Source of the DNA: Bacteroidia bacterium
Lineage (GTDB): Bacteria; Bacteroidota; Bacteroidia; Bacteroidales; Prolixibacteraceae
NCBI GenBank assembly: GCA_025358025.1
Contig: JANYKW010000160.1
Coordinates: 1 to 61,529, forward strand
Direction: 5' to 3'
Length of the DNA stretch: 61,529 bases
How positions within the stretch are numbered: position 1 is the stretch's first letter; every line of letters starts with the position of its first letter. The notes beneath the pieces were generated by a model. That model was not told where the DNA came from. It did no database searches and saw only the letters and a program-made list of their open reading frames with translations. Of the stretch, positions 16,692 to 24,883 are shown piece by piece. Made by a program: the position numbers and the translations under genes.

Positions 16692-18911
16692 TTAATTGAA
16701 CCAGTAGGTCATTTTAATTACCAAAGCGCGGTTTTTTACATTGCCGCTGTCAGGGAAATAATTGTCTGTGTATACCAGAAAAATATCTGAAACCGGTTTG
16801 TAGCGCCATTGAAGCCGTGCATTGATATTCAAATTATTGGCTTGCTCATTGTACTGGACGTAAGTAGTAAAGAAGAGCGTGTTTGTAAATGTCACATCCA
16901 ATTTCGGCCCCACCAGCCAAAATCCGGTGGTTGTCCATGGACCGGGAAGGATTAGTTGGTTATGGCTGTATATGAGTGAGATATAGCCGAAAGGCTGAAA
17001 ACGATAATTTATACCTCCCTGAAAGAACCATCTTCTGCCATTGAAATATCCTCCATAACCGGTTTGAAAATCGTATTTCAAAGGTTTTCTGTTATCTGAA
17101 TTAAACAGGACTGAAACATCTGCCCACGAATAATCGCTACCGGCAGGGAGGTAATAGTTCCCCAGATTGGTAGGATCGAAATCTTTTCTCAGCAGAACAT
17201 ACCAATAATTGCTTTTCACTTCGAAGTGCGACCTGTTTTTGAATTGGAAAATATAATCCAGGCTTATTTCGCGGTCCGTTAGTTTATTGCTTCCAGGCAG
17301 GTAAAAGTTATCAGTTTCCGCGAATACTCCGTGGTATTCGATTGGTCCGCTTTTCGGATAAAACTTTGTGGTAATTTTGGGATTGATGCGAAGATAATCC
17401 TTGCGGGGGACGTAACCTGTCTCGGCATTAAAATCCCTTCCCACATACATTTGAATCAACTCAAGCAGGTAATTTTTGCGTGAATAAATGACATTTAGTC
17501 CCTGGGCAAACTCTTCGGATGAATTGGTTGATGGAGTAAAGGATTTCTGGCCGAAGAGTTTCGCATTCCAGAAATTGTTGCTGCTGGCAAGGTTGTATTC
17601 GAGGCCGGCAACACGGTTGTAACTGTTCCCATTCCAGGAGTCGGGGATGTTAAGTTGTTGTTTGTTGACAAATATGGCACCGATATTGGATCGCGAAAAA
17701 ACCTTCTTTTGAATGGAGGTGACTAAGAAATTTCGTGTAAGGTAATCTCCTTCTGCACCGGTTTGCATGTCCATCATCCCGATCCGCCAATCTTTGCCCA
17801 TCCTGCCGCTGAGCCGTGCTCCCCAGCTGACAGGTGCATCCAGTCCAATTCTTCTGGAGAAGAAGGGCCTGATACTGGCAGTCCCAAAGTTGCTGAAGAG
17901 ATCGCTGTTTTCAAGAAAAAACTGTCTCTTCTCCGGGAAATAGAGTTCAAACCTTTCCAGGTTCGTGACCTGATCATCTACTTCTGCCTGAGAGAAGTCG
18001 GGATTGTATGTAAGGTCGAGATTGAGGGAACTCGAGAGACCCAGTTTGGCATCCATCCCGAAATCTTTTCTGTAAATAGTGGCTGCCTCTTTTTCGAAAT
18101 TTCGGGAAGCACTTCCGTAAATATAAGGGATCAGGGAGAGCTTTAATCCGGATTTGGGGGGAGGGGTCTGCCAAAATACCTGACCTGCATATGCCAGTGA
18201 GGCTGTAGGAAATTGTCGCGGTACAGGTGCCCAGGCTGATTTTTCATTCAATTTCAAATCGAGACGGGAAAATTGAATGTTCCAGTGATTTACACCGCTT
18301 TTATACCGGACAGATTTGAACGGGATGCGAAATTCTGCTGTCCATTTATCGGCATAGTTTTTGGTTTTTACCTCCCACTTGCTATCCCATACCAAGTTGG
18401 AAGCAGCACCTCCGCTCATGGTTCCGTCCCACCCTGCACCAGCTGCATTCACGCCAAAAGAGTAACCCGTGGTCTGGTCATTGAAGGGGTCGAGGAAAAC
18501 CAGGAAATTGTCGTTGTTGTTAAAAGTAAAGTCTCTGCGCAGGGATTCTACCGGACGCTTTCCTGGCAGGGTATCATGAAAAGTCACCGCCAGGTAAAAG
18601 GCTTTGTCATCATAAATCATTTTTACTTCTGATTTTGCTGCGCTGTGCCCGGTATCGTATGGCAAAACCATGTAAAAATTGGATGCAGATTCAGCTTTCA
18701 GCCAATCTTTTTCGTCAATGATCCCGTCCAGTTTAATATGCGCTGAAGTCTTTACTGCATGAATTTTGTAATCCTGGTTGATTGTTTTTTTTTCAGATTG
18801 TTTGGCTTTTTCCTTTCCTGAAACTGTTCTAATCAGCGGTTTTTCAGCATAAGCAATCGTTTGAAAAAAGAGTAACAGAAGAACTAAACCCGGTAAAATG
18901 TTTCTGATCAT
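16692..18911 (-). CDS. DUF5916 outer-membrane protein with CBM9-like N-terminus
   Basis: A 739 aa protein with a signal peptide (MIRNILPGLVLLLLFFQTIA). A family 9 carbohydrate-binding-like sandwich spans about 45-210 (IKLDGIIDEKDWLKAE, DDKAFYLAVTFHD, DNFLVFLDPFND, EFRIPFKSVRY). The remainder alternates aromatic and polar residues in beta-strand pattern and ends in a Phe-containing strand (MTYWFN), as in DUF5916 outer-membrane barrels. PEKRQFFLENSDLF and FFSRRIG are typical of the family. The family has no known activity, but the sugar-binding domain and the GH2 gene 10 bp downstream suggest surface capture or passage of a glycan. Second gene of the unit. Confidence 0.87.
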   Translation of the reverse strand: MIRNILPGLVLLLLFFQTIAYAEKPLIRTVSGKEKAKQSEKKTINQDYKIHAVKTSAHIKLDGIIDEKDWLKAESASNFYMVLPYDTGHSAAKSEVKMIYDDKAFYLAVTFHDTLPGKRPVESLRRDFTFNNNDNFLVFLDPFNDQTTGYSFGVNAAGAGWDGTMSGGAASNLVWDSKWEVKTKNYADKWTAEFRIPFKSVRYKSGVNHWNIQFSRLDLKLNEKSAWAPVPRQFPTASLAYAGQVFWQTPPPKSGLKLSLIPYIYGSASRNFEKEAATIYRKDFGMDAKLGLSSSLNLDLTYNPDFSQAEVDDQVTNLERFELYFPEKRQFFLENSDLFSNFGTASIRPFFSRRIGLDAPVSWGARLSGRMGKDWRIGMMDMQTGAEGDYLTRNFLVTSIQKKVFSRSNIGAIFVNKQQLNIPDSWNGNSYNRVAGLEYNLASSNNFWNAKLFGQKSFTPSTNSSEEFAQGLNVIYSRKNYLLELIQMYVGRDFNAETGYVPRKDYLRINPKITTKFYPKSGPIEYHGVFAETDNFYLPGSNKLTDREISLDYIFQFKNRSHFEVKSNYWYVLLRKDFDPTNLGNYYLPAGSDYSWADVSVLFNSDNRKPLKYDFQTGYGGYFNGRRWFFQGGINYRFQPFGYISLIYSHNQLILPGPWTTTGFWLVGPKLDVTFTNTLFFTTYVQYNEQANNLNINARLQWRYKPVSDIFLVYTDNYFPDSGNVKNRALVIKMTYWFN

Positions 18912-19003
18912 ATTTAGATTTCAAGCCCCGAAAATACAAAAATGTTTGTTGTAGTCAGGCAATGTTTTTTTAGCGTTGCAATTAATTATGCCTCTGCCGG
19001 ATT

Positions 19004-21295
19004 TTATCTGACAATTTCTGAATCCCGGACATCATTTGGCTGGATGACACCCAGATACCTGCCCATCCAGTAAGGCAGCAACCATACATCACCGGCACTG
19101 ATCATCGTGGTGCCATCACCTAGCGAGTCGAGATTAAAGATCTTCCCGTTGTGCCGGTAGAGTGGAATCTCTCCCAGCGGGAGAAGTTCCCGGGTAGTCT
19201 GCCCCCGGAAATTGGCCGCAAGTAACTCCAGGTCGTTCCTTCGGGAATTTTGCACAGACCAGTTGCGCAGATCCAGCGGATACGTTTGGAGAAACCGGAC
19301 TGACCGCTCGAGATCAAATGTTTCAGCTCCTGTTGAAGCATAAATAAAGTTCCACAGTGCATTGCCTTCAGGACGTTCAATCTCCCAGTGGTCACGTATC
19401 GCTTCTTCATATTTTCTCTTCAGCTCAGGCGTCAGGGCATAATTGTATAATCCCTGATACGCAAGGAAATACATTTCATCATCAGAGTGGTTCCACTCAT
19501 GAGAGAGAATTTTACTCAAATTCCCGGTGTCCGTGGATCCTATCTGCGCAAAAGGACGTAAAAGATTATCAAGATAACCCTGTTTTTCCATCAGTTCGAT
19601 GGCCTTACTTTTGTATAGTTCCTTTCCTGTGAAATGGTATGCCGTTTGCAGAAAAGAGATAATGTTTGATGAATTAAGCTTACGATCACCGACATTTGGA
19701 GGAAATTTATTGACATAGGAAGGATGCCATTTTCCCCAAAGAGTGGGTTGACCATCCACATCAATCAGGTAGAGGTCATTTTTAACGATGTATCCCATCA
19801 GGTCGTCCAGACATTTTAAAGCCCGGGCTTTCCATCCGGGATCGTTCACTAATTCCAATATTGTGGAGAGAGCAAATATCTGTCCGACAGTCTGATCGCT
19901 GCTGGCAGTTGACCGCCAGGTCCAGTTGGAATGATCAGCAGCCGGTAGCCAGAGACTCTCCGGTGAGCCGGAGGCAAGTTCCTTCTCTTCCCATCCGGGT
20001 TTCCTGATCGTTTTAACCAGGTAGTCACGTTCCAAACTACGGGCAAAAAGACCCTGGATATTGGTTACTGTGAACAGACGCTCCATGGCTTCGAAAGACT
20101 CGTATGCATTGTGTTTTGCTTCATCGGAGCCGGTCACTTTGTATCTGTATAGCTGACTTGCAAGGTACATGGCCGTCCAGAGGTTATCGCTTGGCTGTGC
20201 CCCTGTTTGAGCTGATGAATATCCGTTGGCCAGTCGGACGCTGCTGCAGTTAAATCCATACCGGATATTCTTTTCCCTTACCTGCTTTTCAAAAAAGTAT
20301 GCTTTCTCTTCCAGTGTCATTTTTTTTGCACAGATCTGCCCCATACCCTGATCCGTAAGAACCAGAACAGATTGGTCAGGTCCCGGCTCCAAAGCTTTGA
20401 CATGGTTGCCGGGGAGCCATCTTTCGCCCGAAAAGTAAGCGTATTTGCCATCCTCATTTATCCGGAATACTCCGTGTGATGAGCCAAACCAAAGTTGGCT
20501 GCCAATTTCACGAATGCAAGTAATCTCGATGCAGGGGAGTTTTGTGACCATCTCCATTTCTGGTAGAATCACGTAACCGGAAGTAGTACCTACAACGATT
20601 TTGTCTCCTTTCCAGGATGAAACACAAGTGATACCTTTCCCACTGTAAAGTTCTTTCACCGGCTGACCCGGAAGATATTCCGAGACAGATCCTTCGGAAG
20701 CAAGTAAAAAGCTCTTTCTGACCTCACAGTATTGAATCTGGCAGAGGCCCTTGTAATTGCCTGACCAGATTTTTTCGCCCGTTGGTTTGAAATAGGAAAG
20801 AGTTGTCCCGTCGTAGATCAGGAAATGAAAATCCTCTCCACCGGCCATCATACAAGCATGAGGCATTTTGTGGTCTATCTGAAGTTTTCCAGCCCATGCG
20901 TTGCTGAAGAGTTGCATGCTGTCGAGGTAAACGGTCTGTTCCCGGTAGGTGCCAATGAAAGTAATTTTTTTTGGCAGCAATTGCGGAAAAGAGATATCAG
21001 CAGTCAGCCCGCCCGGATAATACAAACTTCCATTGTCGGGTACCATGATTCCCCTGTCTGAAAGGATTCTGATCTGTCCGTCACGATTCGCCGAAATAGA
21101 GGATAATGAAAGCGGTTGGAGCTGCTTGTCTAAATGAAATTTTACGCTGAATTCCTGCTCATAGGGGCGATCCATGTATACAGTTTGTCTGGTTGGTTGG
21201 CCCCCTGATCCGGATTTATCCTCTGTGTGATTTCTGCATGTAGTCGCAAACAGCAATACCAGGGATAATAGAATATATCCTGTAAATTGTTGCAT
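19004..21295 (-). CDS. Lipoprotein with beta-propeller and alpha/alpha-toroid regions
   Basis: A 763 aa lipoprotein (lipobox ATTC, Cys20). Residues about 40-330 contain repeated short blades (DGQIRILSDRGI, GDKIVVGTTSGYVIL, GSQLWFGSSHGVF, DQSVLVLTDQGMG), a propeller like two-component reg-prop repeats. Residues about 340-750 are helical with Trp/Tyr/Asp-rich turns (YLASQLYRYKVTG, DLMGYIVKNDLYLIDVDG, WHPSYVNKFPPN, EWNHSDDEMYFLAYQGLYNY), resembling the six-hairpin toroid of glycan-active enzymes. I do not recognise a named family. First gene of the four-gene unit, 92 bp before DUF5916. Possible surface glycan-binding hydrolase or lyase. Confidence 0.75.
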   Translation of the reverse strand: MQQFTGYILLSLVLLFATTCRNHTEDKSGSGGQPTRQTVYMDRPYEQEFSVKFHLDKQLQPLSLSSISANRDGQIRILSDRGIMVPDNGSLYYPGGLTADISFPQLLPKKITFIGTYREQTVYLDSMQLFSNAWAGKLQIDHKMPHACMMAGGEDFHFLIYDGTTLSYFKPTGEKIWSGNYKGLCQIQYCEVRKSFLLASEGSVSEYLPGQPVKELYSGKGITCVSSWKGDKIVVGTTSGYVILPEMEMVTKLPCIEITCIREIGSQLWFGSSHGVFRINEDGKYAYFSGERWLPGNHVKALEPGPDQSVLVLTDQGMGQICAKKMTLEEKAYFFEKQVREKNIRYGFNCSSVRLANGYSSAQTGAQPSDNLWTAMYLASQLYRYKVTGSDEAKHNAYESFEAMERLFTVTNIQGLFARSLERDYLVKTIRKPGWEEKELASGSPESLWLPAADHSNWTWRSTASSDQTVGQIFALSTILELVNDPGWKARALKCLDDLMGYIVKNDLYLIDVDGQPTLWGKWHPSYVNKFPPNVGDRKLNSSNIISFLQTAYHFTGKELYKSKAIELMEKQGYLDNLLRPFAQIGSTDTGNLSKILSHEWNHSDDEMYFLAYQGLYNYALTPELKRKYEEAIRDHWEIERPEGNALWNFIYASTGAETFDLERSVRFLQTYPLDLRNWSVQNSRRNDLELLAANFRGQTTRELLPLGEIPLYRHNGKIFNLDSLGDGTTMISAGDVWLLPYWMGRYLGVIQPNDVRDSEIVR

Positions 21296-21439
21296 AATAT
21301 TAGTAGTTGTTGCGTTACGAAGGTACCTAAAAAGAATTTGATTTGGATTATGAACGGCTAATCTGAATGCATTTCATTGCCTGAGGGTAAAACTTTCGGG
21401 GCAAGCTGCATATTAGGTTCTTTGATGATCAGCCTGGAA

Positions 21440-21472
21440 CTAAAAAAACAGATAAGGGATCTGTTTTTTTAG
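21440..21472. terminator. Perfect bidirectional terminator hairpin
   Basis: CTAAAAAAACAGAT (21440-21453) and its exact complement (21459-21472) surround AAGGG. The arms supply an A run and a T run, so it can act on either strand. It is placed to end the small minus-strand gene at 21537-21794 before the 21295 promoter region. Confidence 0.8.
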
Positions 21473-21536
21473 CGACAAAAGGTAAAAGATTAGAAAAGCA
21501 GGAAAATTGAATTGAAAGTATTCTGGAAGGAAAATC

Positions 21537-21794
21537 TTAATTGGCTCGATACATACTCAGATCTACAATGTCAAAAAAACAATTTCTAAATTTGGTGTTT
21601 TTATTTTCAGGAGATTTCAAGGAGACTAAAATTCCTTCCAAATCTCTTTCTGACAATACGTCGGATTCTTCTTCGGCCTCAAGCGATTCAATCAAAGGTA
21701 GCATCCTGTTCATGAAACATACAGGTGTTGAAGATTGATGATATAGTTTCTCGACTTCTATCTTTAGTATCCTTATAAATTGAGCAGAATGCAT
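21537..21794 (-). CDS. Small hypothetical protein (85 aa)
   Basis: Begins MHSAQFIRILKIEVEKLYHQ. The middle is acidic (ESLEAEEESDVLSERDLEGIL) and the end polar with one aromatic cluster. There is no signal peptide or membrane segment, so it is probably cytosolic. No family is recognised. Support is contextual: amphipathic composition, a hairpin element upstream at 21830-21891 and a perfect terminator 65 bp downstream. This makes a compact single-gene unit. A shorter frame on the opposite strand has less protein-like composition. It could still be non-coding. Confidence 0.45.
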   Translation of the reverse strand: MHSAQFIRILKIEVEKLYHQSSTPVCFMNRMLPLIESLEAEEESDVLSERDLEGILVSLKSPENKNTKFRNCFFDIVDLSMYRAN

Positions 21795-21829
21795 GATATA
21801 AATTTTTACATTTTCGGAATAATTAAACT

Positions 21830-21891
21830 TGCCAGGATGACTTCTCTATTGTTTATCTTAAATAGGAGATAAGTTTGAAGCCTTCCTGGCA
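21830..21891 (-). promoter_or_regulatory. Nested stem-loop upstream of the 85-aa gene
   Basis: TGCCAGGATGACTTC (21830-21844) pairs with GAAGCCTTCCTGGCA (21877-21891) with two mismatches. Inside, TTATCT and AGATAA form a second stem. It may be a 5' leader structure for the minus-strand gene, or a terminator-like element without a T run. Confidence 0.45.
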
Positions 21892-22004
21892 GTAAAAATA
21901 TCATGTTACCAATCTTGCATTAGTAAGTGACGCGGAATATTAAAGTAGTGGTTTGACTAATTAATTTGTAGTCATTAACACGACAAAAGATAATCCGGAT
22001 GGTG

Positions 22005-22036
22005 TTGTATATTAGTATACTATTTTACTAATTTCG
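22005..22036 (+). promoter_or_regulatory. Predicted promoter of the M14 peptidase gene
   Basis: TTG at 22005-22007 and TAATTTCG at 22029-22036 are spaced 21 bp. ATTAGTA (22011-22017) and TACTAAT (22026-22032) form an inverted repeat overlapping the -7 box, a possible operator. ATG follows at 22083. Confidence 0.4.
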
Positions 22037-22082
22037 AAATCCGGGAAATTAAAATGTGTCGTGCACTTTCAAACATAAATTT

Positions 22083-24851
22083 ATGAGATCAAAACTAAGT
22101 CTTGGATTCCTGCTTTTGTTCCTTCCTTTTGCTTTTTCCAGTGCCCAGATTCCTTCTCCAAAAGAGCATTTTGGGTTTGCGATCGGGGATAATTATAAAC
22201 TCGCAAACTATTCCCAGACAGAGGCATATTTCAAAAAAATTGCTTCTTCTTCTGATCGTGTCCGTCTGGTAAATATGGGTGTAACGGAAGAGGGCCGTAC
22301 CCAGTATATGATGGTTGTCACTTCACCCGCTAACCTGAAAAATCTGGAGAAATACAAGGGAATAGCTCAACAATTGGCTCTTGCAGAACATCTTACTGAC
22401 AGTCAAGCACTTGCTTTGGCTATGGAAGGAAAGGCTGTGGTATGGATTGACGGCGGACTGCATGCCACAGAAACCGTAGGAACGCATCAACTTATTGAAA
22501 CGATTTGGCAACTGGTGAGCAGGAACGATTCTGAAACGATGCGAATATTGGACGAAGTAATTGTACTGCTGGCACATGCCAACCCCGACGGACAGGAATT
22601 GGTTTCTAATTGGTACATGGGTAATCCGGATACGCTGAAAAGATCCTATTCCCAACTCCCGAGGCTATACCAAAAATACATAGGACACGACAACAACAGG
22701 GATTTTTACATGATGAACATGAAAGAAACCCAAAATATCAGCAAGGAACTCTATGTGGAATGGCTGCCTCAGATTATTTACAACCATCATCAGGCGGGAC
22801 CCGCTGGTTCCGTAGTGGCCGGACCTCCCTACCGGGATCCGTTTAATTATTTATTCAATCCTCTGGTGATTACAGGGATTGATGCTGTAGGTGCTGCAAT
22901 GATCAACAGGTTGATTGCAGAAGGGAAGCCGGGCTATACTGAACGTGGCGGTTCTGTTTTTTCTACCTGGTACAACGGGGGTTTACGGACAACCTCCTAT
23001 TTTCACAACATGATCGGATTGCTGACAGAAATTATCGGGAACCCGACACCGTCCGCTGTGCCTTTGGTACCATCCAGACTACTTCCAAGCGGGAATACTC
23101 CTTACCCGGTTATGCCTCAAAAGTGGAATTTCAGAAGATCGATTGATTATTCCATCTCGCTAAACTATGCGGTACTTGATTATGCTGCCCGAAACCGGGA
23201 GCATCTCCTTTACAATATTTACTGTATGGGTAGAAATTCAATACAGGCAGGCAACCACGACAACTGGACATTATCTTCCAAAAGAATTGAAACGATCAGT
23301 GCCTCCTATAAAGCGGATCAGAAAGGCAGGAAAAGTGGTGATTCAATTACAGGTACAACACGCGAAAGGTCTGATACCATCCCTTTAAAGTATTTGAGTG
23401 TTTTATTTAAGGATTCTTTACAAAGGGATCCCCGTGGTTATGTAATTACGGCCATGCAACCGGATTTTCCAACTGCCGTCAAGTTTGTAAATGGTCTGAT
23501 TCAGTCTGGAATTTGTGTAAATATCGCTACGGCTCCTTTTACCATTGACGGGAAAAATTTCCCGGTTGGGTCATACGTAGTTAAAACAAACCAGGCATTC
23601 AGACCTTTTGTTCTGGATATGTTTGAGCCGCAGGATCATCCGAATGATTTTCTCTACCCCGGTGGTCCGCCTGTTAAACCGTATGATATTGCAGGGTGGA
23701 CACCCGCTTTTTCGATGGGCATCGAGTTTCGGCGGATTCTTCATGCATTTGATGGGCCGTTCCAGGCTATCCCGTACGGAGAGATTCAATCGCCTCAGGG
23801 TGAGATGGCTTCCTCTTCCGGTGCGGGATACATGCTGGATTCAAGGTGCGACAATTCGTTTGTTGCTGTGAATGAACTTCTGCATGCAGGAGTTGAGGTT
23901 TATCGTTTCAAGAATCAGGCTGGCATGAAGCCGTCGTTTGGTCAGGGTTCATTTTTTATTCCCGCAGGCAGGCAGGCCAAATTGATATTGGAAAAGGCTT
24001 CGGCAGCGCTGAGCCTTCATGTCATTTCACTCTCCAAACGACCGGATTCATTAATCGGGAAGATTTCTCCATTGCGTATCGGGTTATGGGATACCTACGG
24101 AGGTTCCATCTCCGCCGGTTGGTTGAAATGGATTATGGAACAGCATCAATTTACATTCAAAACCGTTTATGTCAAAGAGATCAACGAAGGGAAACTCAAT
24201 AAGAACTATGATGTGCTCTTGTTTGTGAGCGGGGCGATCCCTTCCCTGTCTCCCGGTGAATATGCCGGTCCGAGGGATACGACAAAAATCACCGATATTG
24301 ATGTAGAATACAGGTACCAGTGGGGGAAGATCAGTGCTGACAGTTCTGTTACAGCATTGAAAAAATTTATGGAGGCAGGTGGCACCATTGTAACCATAGG
24401 AAAGAGCACCAATCTTGCCCACCATTTAAAATTGGGAGTTGCCAATTCACTCGTTGAGATGAGCAAGGGAAAAGAGGTTTCCTTGCCGGCTGATAAATTT
24501 TACATCCCTGGTAGCCTTTTACGCGTAAAAATTGATTCAACACAGTCATCTGCATGGGGTATGGGGTCCTGGGCTGATGTTTTCTTCGATTCAAGTCCGG
24601 TGTTTAGACTAACACCTGAAGCCGTCAGTTTGGGTAAGATCAAACCCATTGCATGGTTCGATTCTGCTCAGCCTTTGCGAAGTGGCTGGGCTTATGGTCA
24701 GGAATATTTGCAAAACGGTGTTGCCGCTTTCGAGGCAAAGGTAGGGACGGGGAGGTTGTGCGCCTTTGGACCTGAGATTACTTTCAGATCCCAAACCTAC
24801 AGCACATTCAAATTACTATTTAATCAGCTTTACACTGGATATGATCACTGA
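22083..24851 (+). CDS. Secreted M14-family zinc carboxypeptidase
   Basis: A 922 aa exported metallopeptidase. The start at 22083 gives a clean signal peptide (MRSKLSLGFLLLFLPFAFSS). The M14 domain spans about 40-380: zinc ligands in GLHATETVGTHQ (HxxE) and the later His in YNHHQAGPAG, with the substrate motifs NPDGQELVSNWY and DNNRDFYMMN. The central part is a beta-rich linker. Residues about 660-900 resemble a class I glutamine-amidotransferase-like fold (RIGLWDTYGGSISAGWLKWIM, YDVLLFVSGAIP), common in large Bacteroidota M14 proteins. It probably trims peptides in the periplasm or outside the cell. It is divergent from the 85-aa gene and convergent with the HerA-like gene. Confidence 0.88.
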   Translation: MRSKLSLGFLLLFLPFAFSSAQIPSPKEHFGFAIGDNYKLANYSQTEAYFKKIASSSDRVRLVNMGVTEEGRTQYMMVVTSPANLKNLEKYKGIAQQLALAEHLTDSQALALAMEGKAVVWIDGGLHATETVGTHQLIETIWQLVSRNDSETMRILDEVIVLLAHANPDGQELVSNWYMGNPDTLKRSYSQLPRLYQKYIGHDNNRDFYMMNMKETQNISKELYVEWLPQIIYNHHQAGPAGSVVAGPPYRDPFNYLFNPLVITGIDAVGAAMINRLIAEGKPGYTERGGSVFSTWYNGGLRTTSYFHNMIGLLTEIIGNPTPSAVPLVPSRLLPSGNTPYPVMPQKWNFRRSIDYSISLNYAVLDYAARNREHLLYNIYCMGRNSIQAGNHDNWTLSSKRIETISASYKADQKGRKSGDSITGTTRERSDTIPLKYLSVLFKDSLQRDPRGYVITAMQPDFPTAVKFVNGLIQSGICVNIATAPFTIDGKNFPVGSYVVKTNQAFRPFVLDMFEPQDHPNDFLYPGGPPVKPYDIAGWTPAFSMGIEFRRILHAFDGPFQAIPYGEIQSPQGEMASSSGAGYMLDSRCDNSFVAVNELLHAGVEVYRFKNQAGMKPSFGQGSFFIPAGRQAKLILEKASAALSLHVISLSKRPDSLIGKISPLRIGLWDTYGGSISAGWLKWIMEQHQFTFKTVYVKEINEGKLNKNYDVLLFVSGAIPSLSPGEYAGPRDTTKITDIDVEYRYQWGKISADSSVTALKKFMEAGGTIVTIGKSTNLAHHLKLGVANSLVEMSKGKEVSLPADKFYIPGSLLRVKIDSTQSSAWGMGSWADVFFDSSPVFRLTPEAVSLGKIKPIAWFDSAQPLRSGWAYGQEYLQNGVAAFEAKVGTGRLCAFGPEITFRSQTYSTFKLLFNQLYTGYDH

Positions 24852-24883
24852 TTAAATATTTTCTTGTTGCTGACCTGGCAAGA

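Noticed and set aside
11357-21295. Classical polysaccharide utilisation locus
   Set aside because: No SusC/SusD pair, ECF sigma/anti-sigma or hybrid sensor is adjacent, so the PUL label is not supported.
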